Shown: positions 26,989 to 36,926, numbered from the stretch's first letter. The stretch: DNA of 64,000 nucleotides from Cyanobacterium stanieri LEGE 03274 (GCF_015207825.1 NZ_JADEWC010000008.1:1-64000), one strand, 5' to 3'. Notes: generated from the letters alone by a model not told the origin. Translations and numbers: made by a program.

Positions 26989-29823
26989 ATGGATTCTTTA
27001 TTTCTCCTCATCGATGGACATTCCCTTGCTTACCGTGCTTATTATGCCTTTGCCAAGGCTAGAAAAGGGGCTTTGCGCACCTCCACAGGGATTCCCACCA
27101 GTGTTTGTTATGGTTTTCTCAATTCCTTATTTCAATTGATTGACGGTTATCAGCCTGAGTTAGTGGCGATCGCATTTGACCTCCGAGAAGCGACTTTCCG
27201 CCATACTGCTGATGCTAATTATAAGAGCGATCGCAAGGAAACCCCCGATGATTTTATGGAAGATTTATATAATTTACAACAGTTATTACAAGCCCTTAAT
27301 ATCAGCATTGTTACCGCTTCAGGCTATGAAGCCGATGACGTTTTAGGCACTCTTGCTCTCCAAGGTTCTCAACAAGATTATACCGTTAAAATTGTAAGTG
27401 GCGATCGGGATTTATTTCAATTAGTGGATGATGAGAGTAAAATTAGCGTTCTTTATCCCGACAAAAACTTTGGTAAATACAACGAATTTACCGAAAAGGA
27501 AGTTTTTGACAAAATGCAAGTCCAAACCAAGCAAATAGTCGATTTTAAAGCCCTCTGCGGAGATAAATCCGATAGCATACCAGGGGTGTTAGGTATTGGA
27601 GAAAAAACCGCCGTTAAATTATTACAAGAATACGATAATTTAGCCAATATTTATACCAATATAGACCAGATAAAAGGAGCAACTCAAAAAAAACTAATAA
27701 ATGGCGAAAAAGATGCCCTTCATTCCCAATATTTAGCCCAAATAATTACCGATATAGACTTAGAAAATAACTTAGAAAATTATCAATTGACAGGAATTAA
27801 TCAAGAACAAACTATCACATTATTAGAACAACTAGAATTAAAGAGTTTTATCAACCAAATTAATAAAATTCAACAAAAATTAGGCGGTCAAGAATTTAAA
27901 CTCACCTCTCCTAACGAAGCTCAAGAAAATGAGCAATTATCTTTATTTAACACTCCCAACAAACAAGAAATTATCAAGCCCATAATTATTGATAGTCAAG
28001 AAAAATTAACCAATTTAATTACGACCTTAAAACAACAAACTGACAGTAAAAAACCCACCGCATGGGATACCGAAACCAACTCCCTAGATACTCAAAAAGC
28101 CGACTTAATTGGTATTGGTTGTTGTTGGGGTGAAACAGAAAAAGAAAGCGCTTATATTCCCCTAAAACATACCCAAGGGCAACAATTAGGCTTTGATATG
28201 GTATTAGAAAAACTAAAACCTATTCTCGAGAATAAAACCTATCCCAAAACCTTACAAAATGCTAAATTTGATCGTTTAGTTTTTGCCCATCAAGGTATAA
28301 AATTACAAGGGGTTGTATTCGATACCATGTTGGCTAGTTATGTGTTACAGCCCGAACAAAGTCACAAGTTAAGTAGTCTTTGTTTACAATATTTAACCGA
28401 TATTATCTCCCAAGAATATGATGACTTAGGTATAAAAAAAGGAGAAACCATTGCTAATTTATCCATTGAAACCGCTGCTTCTTACTGTGCCTTAGATGCG
28501 ATCGCCACTTATAAATTAACGATAATTTTACAAGAAAAATTAAACAAAATTCCCGAACTACAAGAAGTATTTAACCTTGAAATAAAACTCGAGCCAATTT
28601 TGGCACAAATGGAAAAAGACGGCATCAAAATTGATAAAGAATATTTAGAACCATTATCCCAAGAAATAGGAAAAGATCTAGAAAAAATAGAACAAAAAGC
28701 CTACGAATTAGCAGGAGAAAAACTTAACCTTTCCTCCCCCAAACAACTAAGCGAATTACTGTTTGAAAAACTAGGACTCGATACCCGTAAAACAAAGAAA
28801 ACTAAAACAGGATATTCCACCAATCAAGTAATACTAGAAAAACTAGAAAAAGATCATCCCATCATTCCCGAAATCCTACAACATCGCACCCTTTCCAAAC
28901 TTAAATCCACCTACATAGATAGCCTCCCAACCCTAATCAATCCCCATACCCAAAGAATTCACACCAACTATAACCAAACCGTCACCGCCACAGGCAGACT
29001 CTCATCATCTAATCCTAATCTACAAAATATTCCCATCCGTTCTGAATTTTCCAAACAAATTAGAAGGGCATTTATTCCCCAAGAAAACTGGTTATTTTTA
29101 GGGGCAGACTATTCCCAAATAGAACTAAGAATTCTAGCGCACCTTAGCCAAGAACCAATATTAATTGAAGCCTATCAAAATAATCAAGATATTCATACCG
29201 TAACCGCCCAATTATTATTAGATAAAAAAGAAATAGATTCCTATGAAAGAAACCTCGGAAAAACCATTAATTTTGGTGTAATTTACGGCATGGGAGCGCA
29301 AAAATTTGCCCGTAAAACAGGAGTGAGCGTCAAAGAAGCACAAAAGTTTATTCAAATATACCAAGAAAAATATGCAGGTATATTTAATTACTTAGAAAGA
29401 ATGAAAAAAGAAGCCCTAGGCAATGGTTATGTCACAACAATTTTAGGGAGAAGAAGATATTTTAATTTTGGAAATAGCGTTTTAAATTCCTTAAAAGGAC
29501 AAGAAATAAACTCCATTAACCTAGCAGAATTAAAATTAAATAATTATGATGCCCAAGCCCTAAGAGCAGCGGCTAATGCACCCATTCAGGGTTCTAGTGC
29601 CGATATTATAAAAATGGCTATGGTAAAAATCAGTGAATTACTCTCATCCTATGAAACTAAATTATTATTACAAGTTCATGACGAATTAGTATTTGAAATC
29701 CCCCCCCATGAAGTAGAAGAATTAACCATAAAAATTAAAAATATCATGGAAAATGTAATTAATTTATCCATACCTTTAATTGTGGATATAAATATAGGAA
29801 AAAATTGGATGGAAGCAAAGTAA
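26989..29823 (+). CDS. polA: DNA polymerase I
   Basis: The 944-residue enzyme has three domains: a 5'-3' exonuclease (1-300, with LLIDGHSLAYRAYYA and GYEADDVLG), a 3'-5' exonuclease (about 325-520) and a family A polymerase (about 560-944, with DYSQIELRILAHLS and the catalytic VHDELVFE). The proofreading acidic residues are present: DTE in AWDTETNS, D in NAKFDRLVF and YxxxD in YCALDAIATY. It fills gaps and removes RNA primers. A C8 tract at 29700-29707 is in frame near the C-terminus. Downstream argF is on the same strand. Confidence 0.97.
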   Translation: MDSLFLLIDGHSLAYRAYYAFAKARKGALRTSTGIPTSVCYGFLNSLFQLIDGYQPELVAIAFDLREATFRHTADANYKSDRKETPDDFMEDLYNLQQLLQALNISIVTASGYEADDVLGTLALQGSQQDYTVKIVSGDRDLFQLVDDESKISVLYPDKNFGKYNEFTEKEVFDKMQVQTKQIVDFKALCGDKSDSIPGVLGIGEKTAVKLLQEYDNLANIYTNIDQIKGATQKKLINGEKDALHSQYLAQIITDIDLENNLENYQLTGINQEQTITLLEQLELKSFINQINKIQQKLGGQEFKLTSPNEAQENEQLSLFNTPNKQEIIKPIIIDSQEKLTNLITTLKQQTDSKKPTAWDTETNSLDTQKADLIGIGCCWGETEKESAYIPLKHTQGQQLGFDMVLEKLKPILENKTYPKTLQNAKFDRLVFAHQGIKLQGVVFDTMLASYVLQPEQSHKLSSLCLQYLTDIISQEYDDLGIKKGETIANLSIETAASYCALDAIATYKLTIILQEKLNKIPELQEVFNLEIKLEPILAQMEKDGIKIDKEYLEPLSQEIGKDLEKIEQKAYELAGEKLNLSSPKQLSELLFEKLGLDTRKTKKTKTGYSTNQVILEKLEKDHPIIPEILQHRTLSKLKSTYIDSLPTLINPHTQRIHTNYNQTVTATGRLSSSNPNLQNIPIRSEFSKQIRRAFIPQENWLFLGADYSQIELRILAHLSQEPILIEAYQNNQDIHTVTAQLLLDKKEIDSYERNLGKTINFGVIYGMGAQKFARKTGVSVKEAQKFIQIYQEKYAGIFNYLERMKKEALGNGYVTTILGRRRYFNFGNSVLNSLKGQEINSINLAELKLNNYDAQALRAAANAPIQGSSADIIKMAMVKISELLSSYETKLLLQVHDELVFEIPPHEVEELTIKIKNIMENVINLSIPLIVDINIGKNWMEAK

Positions 29824-29937
29824 ATAAACCAATGCAAAATCATTAATTGATAACAGAGATTAAAAAAAAGTCAACATCATAGACATTGTTCGTTAAAATG
29901 AGAGATTATTAAAATCTGGATAAAAAAAGCATAATTT

Positions 29938-30861
29938 ATGACTAATTTGACAGGCAGAGACTTACTAAATATCACAGACTTAAACACCGCAGAAATCAAA
30001 ACAATTCTTGATTTAGCCACCGACTTAAAAAATGGTAAAAAAGAATTTAACTGTAATAAAACCCTAGGACTACTATTTTATAAAGCCTCCACCCGTACCC
30101 GTGTATCCTTCAGCGTAGCCATGTATCAATTAGGAGGCAATGTTATTGATTTAAACCCCAGCCGTACCCAAGTGGGTAGAGGAGAACCAATCCAAGACAC
30201 TGCAAGGGTTTTAAATCGTTATTTAGATATTCTTGCCATTCGGACTTTTGCCCAAGAAGACATCCAAACTTTTGCCGATTACTGTGATATTCCTATCATT
30301 AACGCCCTCACAGATTTAGAACATCCCTGTCAAATTCTCGCCGATTTACAAACCATCCAAGAAACCTTTGGACAATTAGAAGGTTTAACCATGACTTACT
30401 TAGGAGATGGTAACAATGTGGCTCATTCTTTGCTTTTAGGGGGTGTGTTAATGGGCATGAATGTGCGTTTGGCTTGTCCAGAGGGTTATCTTCCCTCCCC
30501 TGACATTGTGGCACAAGCCCAAGCCTTAGCGACAAAACCCGAACAGGTGATTATCACCCAAGACATTCAAGGGGCGGTGGAAAATGCCCATGTATTATAT
30601 ACAGATGTATGGGCAAGTATGGGGCAGGAGGAAGAAACTGAACAACGGATTCCCATTTTTATGCCCTATCAAATTAACCAAGAATTACTTAATTTCGCTC
30701 ATAACGATGCCATTGTCTTGCATTGTCTTCCTGCTTATCGAGAAAAAGAAATTACCGACGAGGTGATGGAAGGCTCTCAATCTCGTATTTGGGATCAAGC
30801 CGAAAATAGGATGCACGCCCAAAAGGCTCTCATGGCTTGTTTATTGGGGTTAAATAACTGA
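29938..30861 (+). CDS. argF: Ornithine carbamoyltransferase
   Basis: The 307-residue protein has the carbamoyl-phosphate loop KASTRTRVSF (around residue 50), HPCQILADL (ornithine and phosphate contacts) and the HCLPAYR active-site loop near the C-terminus. It makes citrulline from ornithine and carbamoyl phosphate in arginine synthesis. The preceding 114 bases have no other gene. Ornithine rather than aspartate specificity is read from HCLP and the DxxxSMG-type VWASMG. Confidence 0.96.
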   Translation: MTNLTGRDLLNITDLNTAEIKTILDLATDLKNGKKEFNCNKTLGLLFYKASTRTRVSFSVAMYQLGGNVIDLNPSRTQVGRGEPIQDTARVLNRYLDILAIRTFAQEDIQTFADYCDIPIINALTDLEHPCQILADLQTIQETFGQLEGLTMTYLGDGNNVAHSLLLGGVLMGMNVRLACPEGYLPSPDIVAQAQALATKPEQVIITQDIQGAVENAHVLYTDVWASMGQEEETEQRIPIFMPYQINQELLNFAHNDAIVLHCLPAYREKEITDEVMEGSQSRIWDQAENRMHAQKALMACLLGLNN

Positions 30862-31063
30862 TGTTACGCAAAAAAGATAATTAGTTCTTGGTTTGAGGTG
30901 TCAGGTATCGGGTATCAGGTTCAAAAATTTAGAAAAACTGTATGTTAATTAATGGTCTGATTTTCGCTTTCTCAATAACCTAATAAAAACTTTTCGTATT
31001 TTTAACCTGCCACCTGTTATGTCAAGTGCGCTTGATCACTTATAAATTAGCAGTATTAATATC

Positions 31064-31140
31064 TTAGTTCAATTTATTGAACGAACTACTATTAGTCGTG
31101 TAATTCATTACACGGTGGGCGAAGATACAATCTATTTATA
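31064..31140. repeat. Two-hairpin dispersed repeat, copy 1
   Basis: Hairpin one is GTTCAATTTATTGAAC (31067-31082); hairpin two is CGTGTAATTCATTACACG (31097-31114). The trailing GGTGGGCGAAGATACAATC is shared with the copy at 51976 and, inverted, with that at 36141. Confidence 0.8.
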
Positions 31141-31169
31141 AAAAAAAGCCCCTCTCCATGGGAAAGGGG
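31139..31169 (-). terminator. Putative Rho-independent terminator of the DUF4912 gene
   Basis: On the minus strand CCCCTTTC pairs with GAGAGGGG around a short CCATG loop (31149-31169), followed by a run of T. It lies 24 bases after the stop codon at 31193. Confidence 0.75.
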
Positions 31170-31192
31170 ACAAAAAATTGATTATTATTTAT

Positions 31193-32569
31193 TTATTGCT
31201 TTTTGACGGGGGGAAACCATTCAAGGGTGGCTTCCTCCTTGGTGTTGGTATTGCGAGAAGGGGTTTCACGGGTAAATTCCATGTGAATAGAGCGGGTTTG
31301 CTCACCATCCGCAGCCACGGCAACGATGGGATAATCAATTAGGCCGTCTTGGAAGGACATCTGGAAGCGGAAAGTACCATCAGGGTTGAGTTTGATCGGT
31401 CTTCCGCCAATGGTAACGGTGGCATCGGGTTCGGTAGCTCCGTAAACGATTAATTCAGCATCGGCTACTAACCAGAATTTGCGAGGTTGGGCGGTAATGC
31501 CTAATCCAGCCCCTGAGCCACTAGCCAATAATCCAGCACCAGAGCCACTGGCCATCATGCCTACCCCTGAGCCTCCTGCATAGCTCACCATGCCCATTCC
31601 TGCGCCTGAGGCGGTGGGTACAGCCCACATACCAATCCCTGAAGGGAATACGTAGGAACTAACGGCATTTTCGGGAATCATAGAACTAGGGGCTTGTTGC
31701 ATACTGCCATAGAGTGAACCTGCTACTCTTTGAGCCTCAGCGCCCCGGGCCATACCAAAGATTTCGTCGTAGATTTTATTTTCTCTTTGTCGGGCTTCTT
31801 GGGCTTGTTGCTGGGCGATCGCAACTTTTTTCGCAGGGGGAGTTAACTCATAAACCTTCTTACCCTTAAGCTCTTCTTCCCAATTAACGGTAATAAATAC
31901 ATCTTCTACCCAATCACTAGGATACACAGGGGGAACACGTACAGGGGTCGAACGGGCTAAAATTAACCAACGACCATCAGCACAACGGTAACCAATGTCG
32001 ATCAAATAATCGCGATCGCTCACAGGAATAGGTAAATACCACTCTCTAGCCAACTCATCACAAAGATACTCTTGAATATTATGGGGGCTTTGATGCTCAA
32101 TATTAATATCAGTAACATCATATAAACGTAAAGCTAACTGTTGCCCCCCTTGCATTCTTAAACTTTCTTTTTGCTCATGGGGTACATCCCAATAGGCATA
32201 AGCCCACTGAGGATCTCTGGGTAATAGTACTATTCTACTTTCTCCATAACCCCCCGGAAGCTCTCCGATTCCTTCATCAACAGATGCTAAGGTTGCCATG
32301 GAGAGATCTTCTTGCCCTTGTCCGACATCAAATTTTGATACTTCCATTTTCGGTTCTCTCTGATTATTAACTGGACTTGATTTTGATAAATTATTGGTAT
32401 TAACAGAATTTATTGCATTAGTGGGTATAAGTTCTTTTTGTCTGGCTTGAATAGCACTTAATAACTGTGCTTTCCTCATGCGACTATAGCGAGGAATATT
32501 TAGCTCACTCGCTACCTTGCGCAGTTGCCTTAAAGTCATTTCCTCAATAGGTGGTCGTGATTTTGACAT
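31193..32569 (-). CDS. DUF4912 protein with Rho-N/SAP-like N-terminus
   Basis: The 458-residue protein has a Rho-N-like helical motif at residues 10-47 (MTLRQLRKVASELNIP, then RKAQLLSAI), which commonly binds nucleic acid or acts as an adaptor. A DUF4912 domain follows (about 105-225), with LLPRDPQWAYAYWDVP. A glycine/alanine/serine-rich stretch spans about 310-350 (units such as ASGSGAG), and a second sugar-binding-like strand domain closes the protein, with VYGATEPDATVTIGG. The family is widespread in cyanobacteria and of unknown function. It is monocistronic with a clear terminator. Confidence 0.8.
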   Translation of the reverse strand: MSKSRPPIEEMTLRQLRKVASELNIPRYSRMRKAQLLSAIQARQKELIPTNAINSVNTNNLSKSSPVNNQREPKMEVSKFDVGQGQEDLSMATLASVDEGIGELPGGYGESRIVLLPRDPQWAYAYWDVPHEQKESLRMQGGQQLALRLYDVTDINIEHQSPHNIQEYLCDELAREWYLPIPVSDRDYLIDIGYRCADGRWLILARSTPVRVPPVYPSDWVEDVFITVNWEEELKGKKVYELTPPAKKVAIAQQQAQEARQRENKIYDEIFGMARGAEAQRVAGSLYGSMQQAPSSMIPENAVSSYVFPSGIGMWAVPTASGAGMGMVSYAGGSGVGMMASGSGAGLLASGSGAGLGITAQPRKFWLVADAELIVYGATEPDATVTIGGRPIKLNPDGTFRFQMSFQDGLIDYPIVAVAADGEQTRSIHMEFTRETPSRNTNTKEEATLEWFPPVKKQ

Positions 32570-32839
32570 GAGATCAAATCTCCGTGGGATTGATAGTTTA
32601 ATATGTTTAGGTCATATTAGAACCTGATTTTTTAGCAATTTTATTCCTATATAACTAGGATGGGGATCGCTTATATTAGCTTTATGTAAACCAATAAACC
32701 CCTTACTTGTCAAGAGGTTTGAGCAATTGTTTTCTTTCTATCACGAAATATTAAGGCTTTGGGGATCGTTATTGTCAAATTTTCATGACATTTTGAGATC
32801 AAAAGTTTAGGCATCCCTTAACCGTAAAAAAAATAACCC

Positions 32840-34015
32840 CTAATTAATGGCTTTCCTTACTTCCAACATTACTTCACCTAAAGGAATTTGTAATCTTTTA
32901 GCCACTGAAACACAATCATCATATTCTGGTTGAATATTGACAACTTCTGAACCATTTTGAGCAATTTTTACCCTCACATCACCATATTTGGTACTCACGG
33001 TTTGCAGATGCCGACTCAAAATAGAGCGAGTTTGTATCTGTTTACGAATGCCCAGAGTAGAAGTTTCTCGAAAAATAAACCCTTCACAAACACCAACTCT
33101 ATCCAAATCACAAATCACCGTCAATAAAACCCCTGGGCGATTCTTCTTCATGGCTACAGGTTGAGTAAAAACATCCCTAGCCCCCAACTGTAATAACTCA
33201 TCCATCACATAACCAAAAATCTGTGGCGACAAATCATCGATTTGGGTTTCCAATACTGCAACAGTTTCTTCATCAATAACCTCATCTTTTTCCCCTATCC
33301 AAAGACGGAGAATATTAGGCATTGCTAAATCCTGATTCCCTGCCCCTAAACCCACTTTATCTAAATTCATAGTGGGGGGTTGACCAAATTTTTTAGCTAA
33401 AGTTGTCACAATGGCCGCGCCTGTGGGGGTGACTAACTCTTTATCAATACCATTGCTATATAAAGGCACTTTGCCCATTTGACATAATTCTAACACTGCA
33501 GGGACAGGGACAGATAATTTTCCATGGGCAGCTTTGATAGTGCCTCCCCCAGTGGGTAATGGAGAACATTCCAAGCTATTAATATTAAAATAATCTAAAC
33601 CAATACAAGTGCCGATAATATCAACTAAGGCATCCGTTGCACCTACTTCGTGGAAATGAACTTTTTCTGGAGAGATACCGTGAACTTTCCCCTCTGCGAT
33701 CGCCAGTTGCCGAAAAATTGCTAAACTATTGTTAGTGACAGTTTCGGGTAAATTAGCTTGAGTTATAATTTGCTCAATCTCTGGTAAATGACGATGGTGA
33801 TGGTGATGATGGTGTTTTAAATTAACCTCAACTTTTGTTGCCCTTTGCCCCTGTCTTTGTACATCACGCCCTGTTAAGCTATATTCATCACTTAAATTGA
33901 GACTTTTTAACCTATCAATGAGATACTTAAGGGGCATTCCTGCATCCACCAAAGCACCGAGAAACATATCTCCTGCGATACCCGTTGGACATTGTAAATA
34001 AGCAATTTTCGACAT
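32840..34015 (-). CDS. larC: LarC-type nickel-pincer nucleotide cofactor protein (DUF111)
   Basis: The 391-residue protein aligns by eye with LarC: QCPTGIAGDMFLGALVDAG at the start, FHEVGATDALVDIIG in the middle, and VAVLETQIDDLSPQIFGY. LarC inserts nickel into the pincer nucleotide of lactate racemase-type enzymes. A seven-histidine run beginning at about residue 68 is a likely nickel store. Some larC genes need a programmed frameshift; this one is a single open frame. larB, larE and a racemase are not adjacent, so the client enzyme is unknown. Confidence 0.9.
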   Translation of the reverse strand: MSKIAYLQCPTGIAGDMFLGALVDAGMPLKYLIDRLKSLNLSDEYSLTGRDVQRQGQRATKVEVNLKHHHHHHHRHLPEIEQIITQANLPETVTNNSLAIFRQLAIAEGKVHGISPEKVHFHEVGATDALVDIIGTCIGLDYFNINSLECSPLPTGGGTIKAAHGKLSVPVPAVLELCQMGKVPLYSNGIDKELVTPTGAAIVTTLAKKFGQPPTMNLDKVGLGAGNQDLAMPNILRLWIGEKDEVIDEETVAVLETQIDDLSPQIFGYVMDELLQLGARDVFTQPVAMKKNRPGVLLTVICDLDRVGVCEGFIFRETSTLGIRKQIQTRSILSRHLQTVSTKYGDVRVKIAQNGSEVVNIQPEYDDCVSVAKRLQIPLGEVMLEVRKAIN

Positions 34016-34068
34016 TTGATAAACCTTTTTTTGGATATTTTTTTTAACTAATACTTATTACATATTCT

Positions 34069-34722
34069 ATGGCCACTATATATCAATTAAACTCCGAAAA
34101 TCCCCAAGGGCGATCCATCGAACAAATTACCGATGCCCTAAAACAAGGGGCAATTATGCTTTATCCCACAGATACAGTCTATGCCATTGGCTGTGATTTA
34201 AATGTTAAATCTGCGGTACAAAAAGTAAGACAAATTAAACAATTATCTAGCGATAAACCCCTTACTTTTTTATGTTCTTCTCTATCTCATATTTCGGAAT
34301 ATGCCATGGTAAGCGATGAAGCCTATCGAATTATGAAAAGATTAATTCCGGGTCCCTATACTTTTGTTTTACCTACCACTAAATTAGTTCCTAAATTGGT
34401 CATGTCTCCTAAACGCAAAACCACAGGAATTAGAGTACCAGATAATAATATATGTCAAAGTTTATTGGCATCTTTAGATAATCCTATTATTTCTACATCT
34501 GCACATTTTCCAGATGATGAGGGAAAGTATCCTTCTTATAATTGGGAAAAAGCAAGATTATTTGATCATTTAGAAAAATTAGTTGATATTATCATTGATA
34601 ATGATGATGAACCAGGATTAAAAGTTTCTACAATTATTGACTTAAGTACCTCAGAAGCTACAGTAATTAGGAAAGGTTTAGGATGGGAACAATTAGATAA
34701 TTTATTTAGTTTTTCTAGCTAA
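34069..34722 (+). CDS. YciO/YrdC/Sua5 family protein
   Basis: The 217-residue protein has the YrdC-domain core: IMLYPTDTVYAIGCD, KPLTFLC and TGIRVPDN, with STSAH near residue 145. YrdC/Sua5 proteins make threonylcarbamoyl-AMP for the t6A modification of tRNA; the YciO branch has the same fold but a less certain role. The KRxK-type residues and the length without a Sua5 C-terminal domain fit YciO. It is divergent from larC and upstream of two small genes in the same direction. Confidence 0.85.
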   Translation: MATIYQLNSENPQGRSIEQITDALKQGAIMLYPTDTVYAIGCDLNVKSAVQKVRQIKQLSSDKPLTFLCSSLSHISEYAMVSDEAYRIMKRLIPGPYTFVLPTTKLVPKLVMSPKRKTTGIRVPDNNICQSLLASLDNPIISTSAHFPDDEGKYPSYNWEKARLFDHLEKLVDIIIDNDDEPGLKVSTIIDLSTSEATVIRKGLGWEQLDNLFSFSS

Positions 34723-34761
34723 TTATTAATATAATATCTGTTTTTTATTATAGTAATTTAT

Positions 34762-34908
34762 ATGGCAAAACAGCGGAAAAAATCTGATTTACCTAATAAA
34801 ATATGCCCTGTGTGTGGTTTATCTTTTTCTTGGCGTAAAAAATGGGAAAAATGTTGGAATGATGTTAAATATTGTTCAGACAGATGCCGAAGGCGCAAAA
34901 ATTCTTAA
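34762..34908 (+). CDS. Small cysteine-rich DUF2256 protein
   Basis: This 48-residue reading frame is complete. It reads [15 protein letters not shown] at the start, then [16 protein letters not shown] and [10 protein letters not shown]. The C-x-x-C...C-x-x-x-C pattern and the WRKKWEKCW block define DUF2256, a predicted zinc-binding family often near cryptochrome or photolyase genes. It starts 40 bases after the YciO gene. Function is unknown. Confidence 0.88.
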   Translation: MAKQRKKSDLPNKICPVCGLSFSWRKKWEKCWNDVKYCSDRCRRRKNS

Positions 34909-34959
34909 TGGATATTTTAGTAATAAATAAATAATAAAAAACCGAAGGGAGCATAACCT

Positions 34960-35358
34960 ATGAAACCAGATTATAGAACCATTTTAATAAATCCTAATTA
35001 CGCAAATTATGGGTGTCTTTCATTGTTATTGATTTTAACCCTCATTGTGGCTATCGTCGGCTGGGATTGGGTAATCAATGGAGTTGTAATTTTTCTTGCT
35101 TTGCTCATCATCGTACCTGTGGTCGGTGGTTTAATTTTTCGTTGGTGGTTAAAAGCGAATATTATGGAAGATAGTTGCCCTGTGTGCGGTTATACCTTTG
35201 CAGGATTTAATAATAAACAGTGTCGTTGCCCTAGCTGTGGTGAAACTCTGATGGCTAATCATGGAAATTTTGAAAGGGTTACCCCTGAAGGCACTATTGA
35301 TATTGATGCGGTGGATGTTTCTGTTAAAAATATTGATGATAATTTAGACAGTAAATAA
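34960..35358 (+). CDS. Membrane protein with C-terminal zinc ribbon
   Basis: The 132-residue protein has two hydrophobic segments (about 18-35 and 40-60), then a basic turn and a zinc-ribbon pattern CPVCGYTF...CRCPSCGET (four to five cysteines), and an acidic tail. The ribbon should face the cytoplasm if the RWWLK stretch follows the positive-inside rule. I do not recognise a named family. An AGGGAG ribosome binding site precedes the ATG. Confidence 0.7.
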   Translation: MKPDYRTILINPNYANYGCLSLLLILTLIVAIVGWDWVINGVVIFLALLIIVPVVGGLIFRWWLKANIMEDSCPVCGYTFAGFNNKQCRCPSCGETLMANHGNFERVTPEGTIDIDAVDVSVKNIDDNLDSK

Positions 35359-35499
35359 TGATAAAACTTCAATTGTTAAGTTTTAATAATTACTTGTTAG
35401 GTTGCAAAATATCAGAACTAGCATAAAAAAACGATTAAGTAAATCAAGTAAAAATATTCTTTACTAAATTTGCAATCGAATAACTCTACATCACAAAAA

Positions 35500-36132
35500 A
35501 TGAATAAATATTTACCGATCTTTCTTTCTACTGTGTGCATATATGGAGGAATTAATTTATCATTGTCACCGTACAATGTAGAGGCGATTTCAGCCCCGAT
35601 TATTGCACAGAATAGAAATGTAAATGGACGTAACGTAAGAGAAGTTCGCTACCCGCAAAAAGGCGGTGGCTTTTTTCAACAACAGGCTGATGGTTCGTGG
35701 GTTGAAACCAACTCCGATGGAAGGTTTACTTTCCGAGAAGAAAATCGAGATGATTGGTCAGTTTATCTAATTAAATCTGATGGGTTACCTATTCAATTAG
35801 ATTTACACCGAAGGGAAGTTATCTGGCGGGGGCAAGGAAAACTTTATGACATAGAAGGTGCGTATCAAACCGTTAGCACCAACGGATATAATGTCACAGA
35901 AGTTCGTTATCCTCAAAAAGGTGGTGGGGTTTTTCAACAACAGGCTAATGGTTCGTGGGTTGAAACCAACTCCGATGGAAGGTTTACTTTCCGAGAGCAA
36001 AATCGAGATGCTTGGTCAGTTTATTTAATTAAATCTGATGGTTTACCTATTCAATTAGATTTACACCGAAGGGAAGTTATCTGGCGGGGGCAGGGAAAAC
36101 TTTATGATATTATATCTAGTTCGGATAATTAG
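35500..36132 (+). CDS. Secreted protein with two tandem 86-residue repeats
   Basis: The ATG at 35500 gives 210 residues starting MNKYLPIFLSTVCIYGG, a plausible export signal ending near AIA or IIAQ; the frame itself is open from a TTG at 35470. The mature part is two copies of one module, from about 35620 and 35878, with a 258-base period. Each reads REVRYPQKGGGFFQQQ or TEVRYPQKGGGVFQQQ, then GSWVETNSDGRFTF and LDLHRREVIWRGQGKLYDI. Nucleotide identity is very high across the module core, which points to recent duplication or gene conversion. The modules look like beta-rich sandwich units. I do not recognise a function. Confidence 0.75.
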   Translation: MNKYLPIFLSTVCIYGGINLSLSPYNVEAISAPIIAQNRNVNGRNVREVRYPQKGGGFFQQQADGSWVETNSDGRFTFREENRDDWSVYLIKSDGLPIQLDLHRREVIWRGQGKLYDIEGAYQTVSTNGYNVTEVRYPQKGGGVFQQQANGSWVETNSDGRFTFREQNRDAWSVYLIKSDGLPIQLDLHRREVIWRGQGKLYDIISSSDN

Positions 36133-36140
36133 TTATAAAT

Positions 36141-36210
36141 AGATTTTATCTTCGCCCACTGCGTAATTCATTACACGGCTAATGATAGTTCGTTCAATTT
36201 ATTGAACTAA
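36141..36210. repeat. Two-hairpin dispersed repeat, copy 2 (inverted)
   Basis: It is inverted relative to copies at 31064 and 51976: TTCGCCCAC precedes the second hairpin, and GTTCAATTTATTGAAC ends it. The second hairpin is slightly broken (CTGCGTAA against TTACACGG). Confidence 0.75.
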
Positions 36211-36332
36211 TCTATAAGTGATTAAGCAGACTCGATATTACATTTCTACAGGTTACAGGTATTAAGGTGATGGGGAGTAACGGTGATAATAGTTTAATAT
36301 TAGCCTTCATTACTAGACTTGTCCAGCGCACC

Positions 36333-36926
36333 TTACCTGTTTCCCTTCTCCCATTGCAAAATCCAATCTACCGCCTCACTCAAATCCGAGGCAATATAAT
36401 CAGGTGTGGTGTTATGTTGATACTTTCCTTCCACAACCTGTGTACCATAGCCAGTGGTGACGAGAATACCTGTCAAACCTGCATTATGGGCTAAATCAAC
36501 ATCAGTCGCCTTATCCCCCACCATAAAACTACCTTGTAAATCTAAATCATGTTCCCATGCCGCCGCCACCAACATTCCCGTATTAGGTTTACGCCATGTA
36601 CCCCAGTAGGTAAACTCAGGGTTTATTCCCCCCGCATTGGGGCTGAGATAGGGGCAATAATAAAGGGCATCTAATTTTGCTTGGGCTTCTTGCCACAACA
36701 ATTGTTCTAATCTTTGGTGTAATGCTTTCACATGACTATCGGGATAATAATTTCTAGCCGGCCCTGATTGATTGGATACTAGGCAACAGAAAAAGTCACT
36801 ATCGTTAATTTTTTTGACCGCTTTGGCAACATTGGGAATCAGTCGTAAGTCTTCTATATTGTATATGTATCCTGCCTCAACATTCAAAACACCATCACGA
36901 TCCAAAAAAACTGCTTTTTTCGCCAC
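36333..36926 (-). CDS. gmhB: D-glycero-D-manno-heptose 1,7-bisphosphate phosphatase (HAD)
   Basis: The 197-residue HAD-superfamily enzyme has motif I DRDGVLN (8-14), motif II VSNQSG, the lysine in RKPNTGM and motif III VGDKATD. These residues and the length fit histidinol-phosphatase/GmhB-type DxD phosphatases, and the context favours GmhB, which dephosphorylates heptose bisphosphate for LPS inner-core heptose. A glycosyltransferase 9 gene (heptosyltransferase family) lies upstream in the same direction, 225 bases away. Histidinol phosphatase is the alternative. Confidence 0.85.
   Translation of the reverse strand: MAKKAVFLDRDGVLNVEAGYIYNIEDLRLIPNVAKAVKKINDSDFFCCLVSNQSGPARNYYPDSHVKALHQRLEQLLWQEAQAKLDALYYCPYLSPNAGGINPEFTYWGTWRKPNTGMLVAAAWEHDLDLQGSFMVGDKATDVDLAHNAGLTGILVTTGYGTQVVEGKYQHNTTPDYIASDLSEAVDWILQWEKGNR

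Larger units (their letters stand above)
30862..31192. other. Convergent intergenic region, argF to DUF4912 gene
   Basis: These 331 bases contain no gene. They hold GGTGTCAGGTATC-type simple repeats near 30897, a full copy of the two-hairpin repeat (31064-31140) and a terminator for the leftward gene (31139-31169). Confidence 0.6.
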
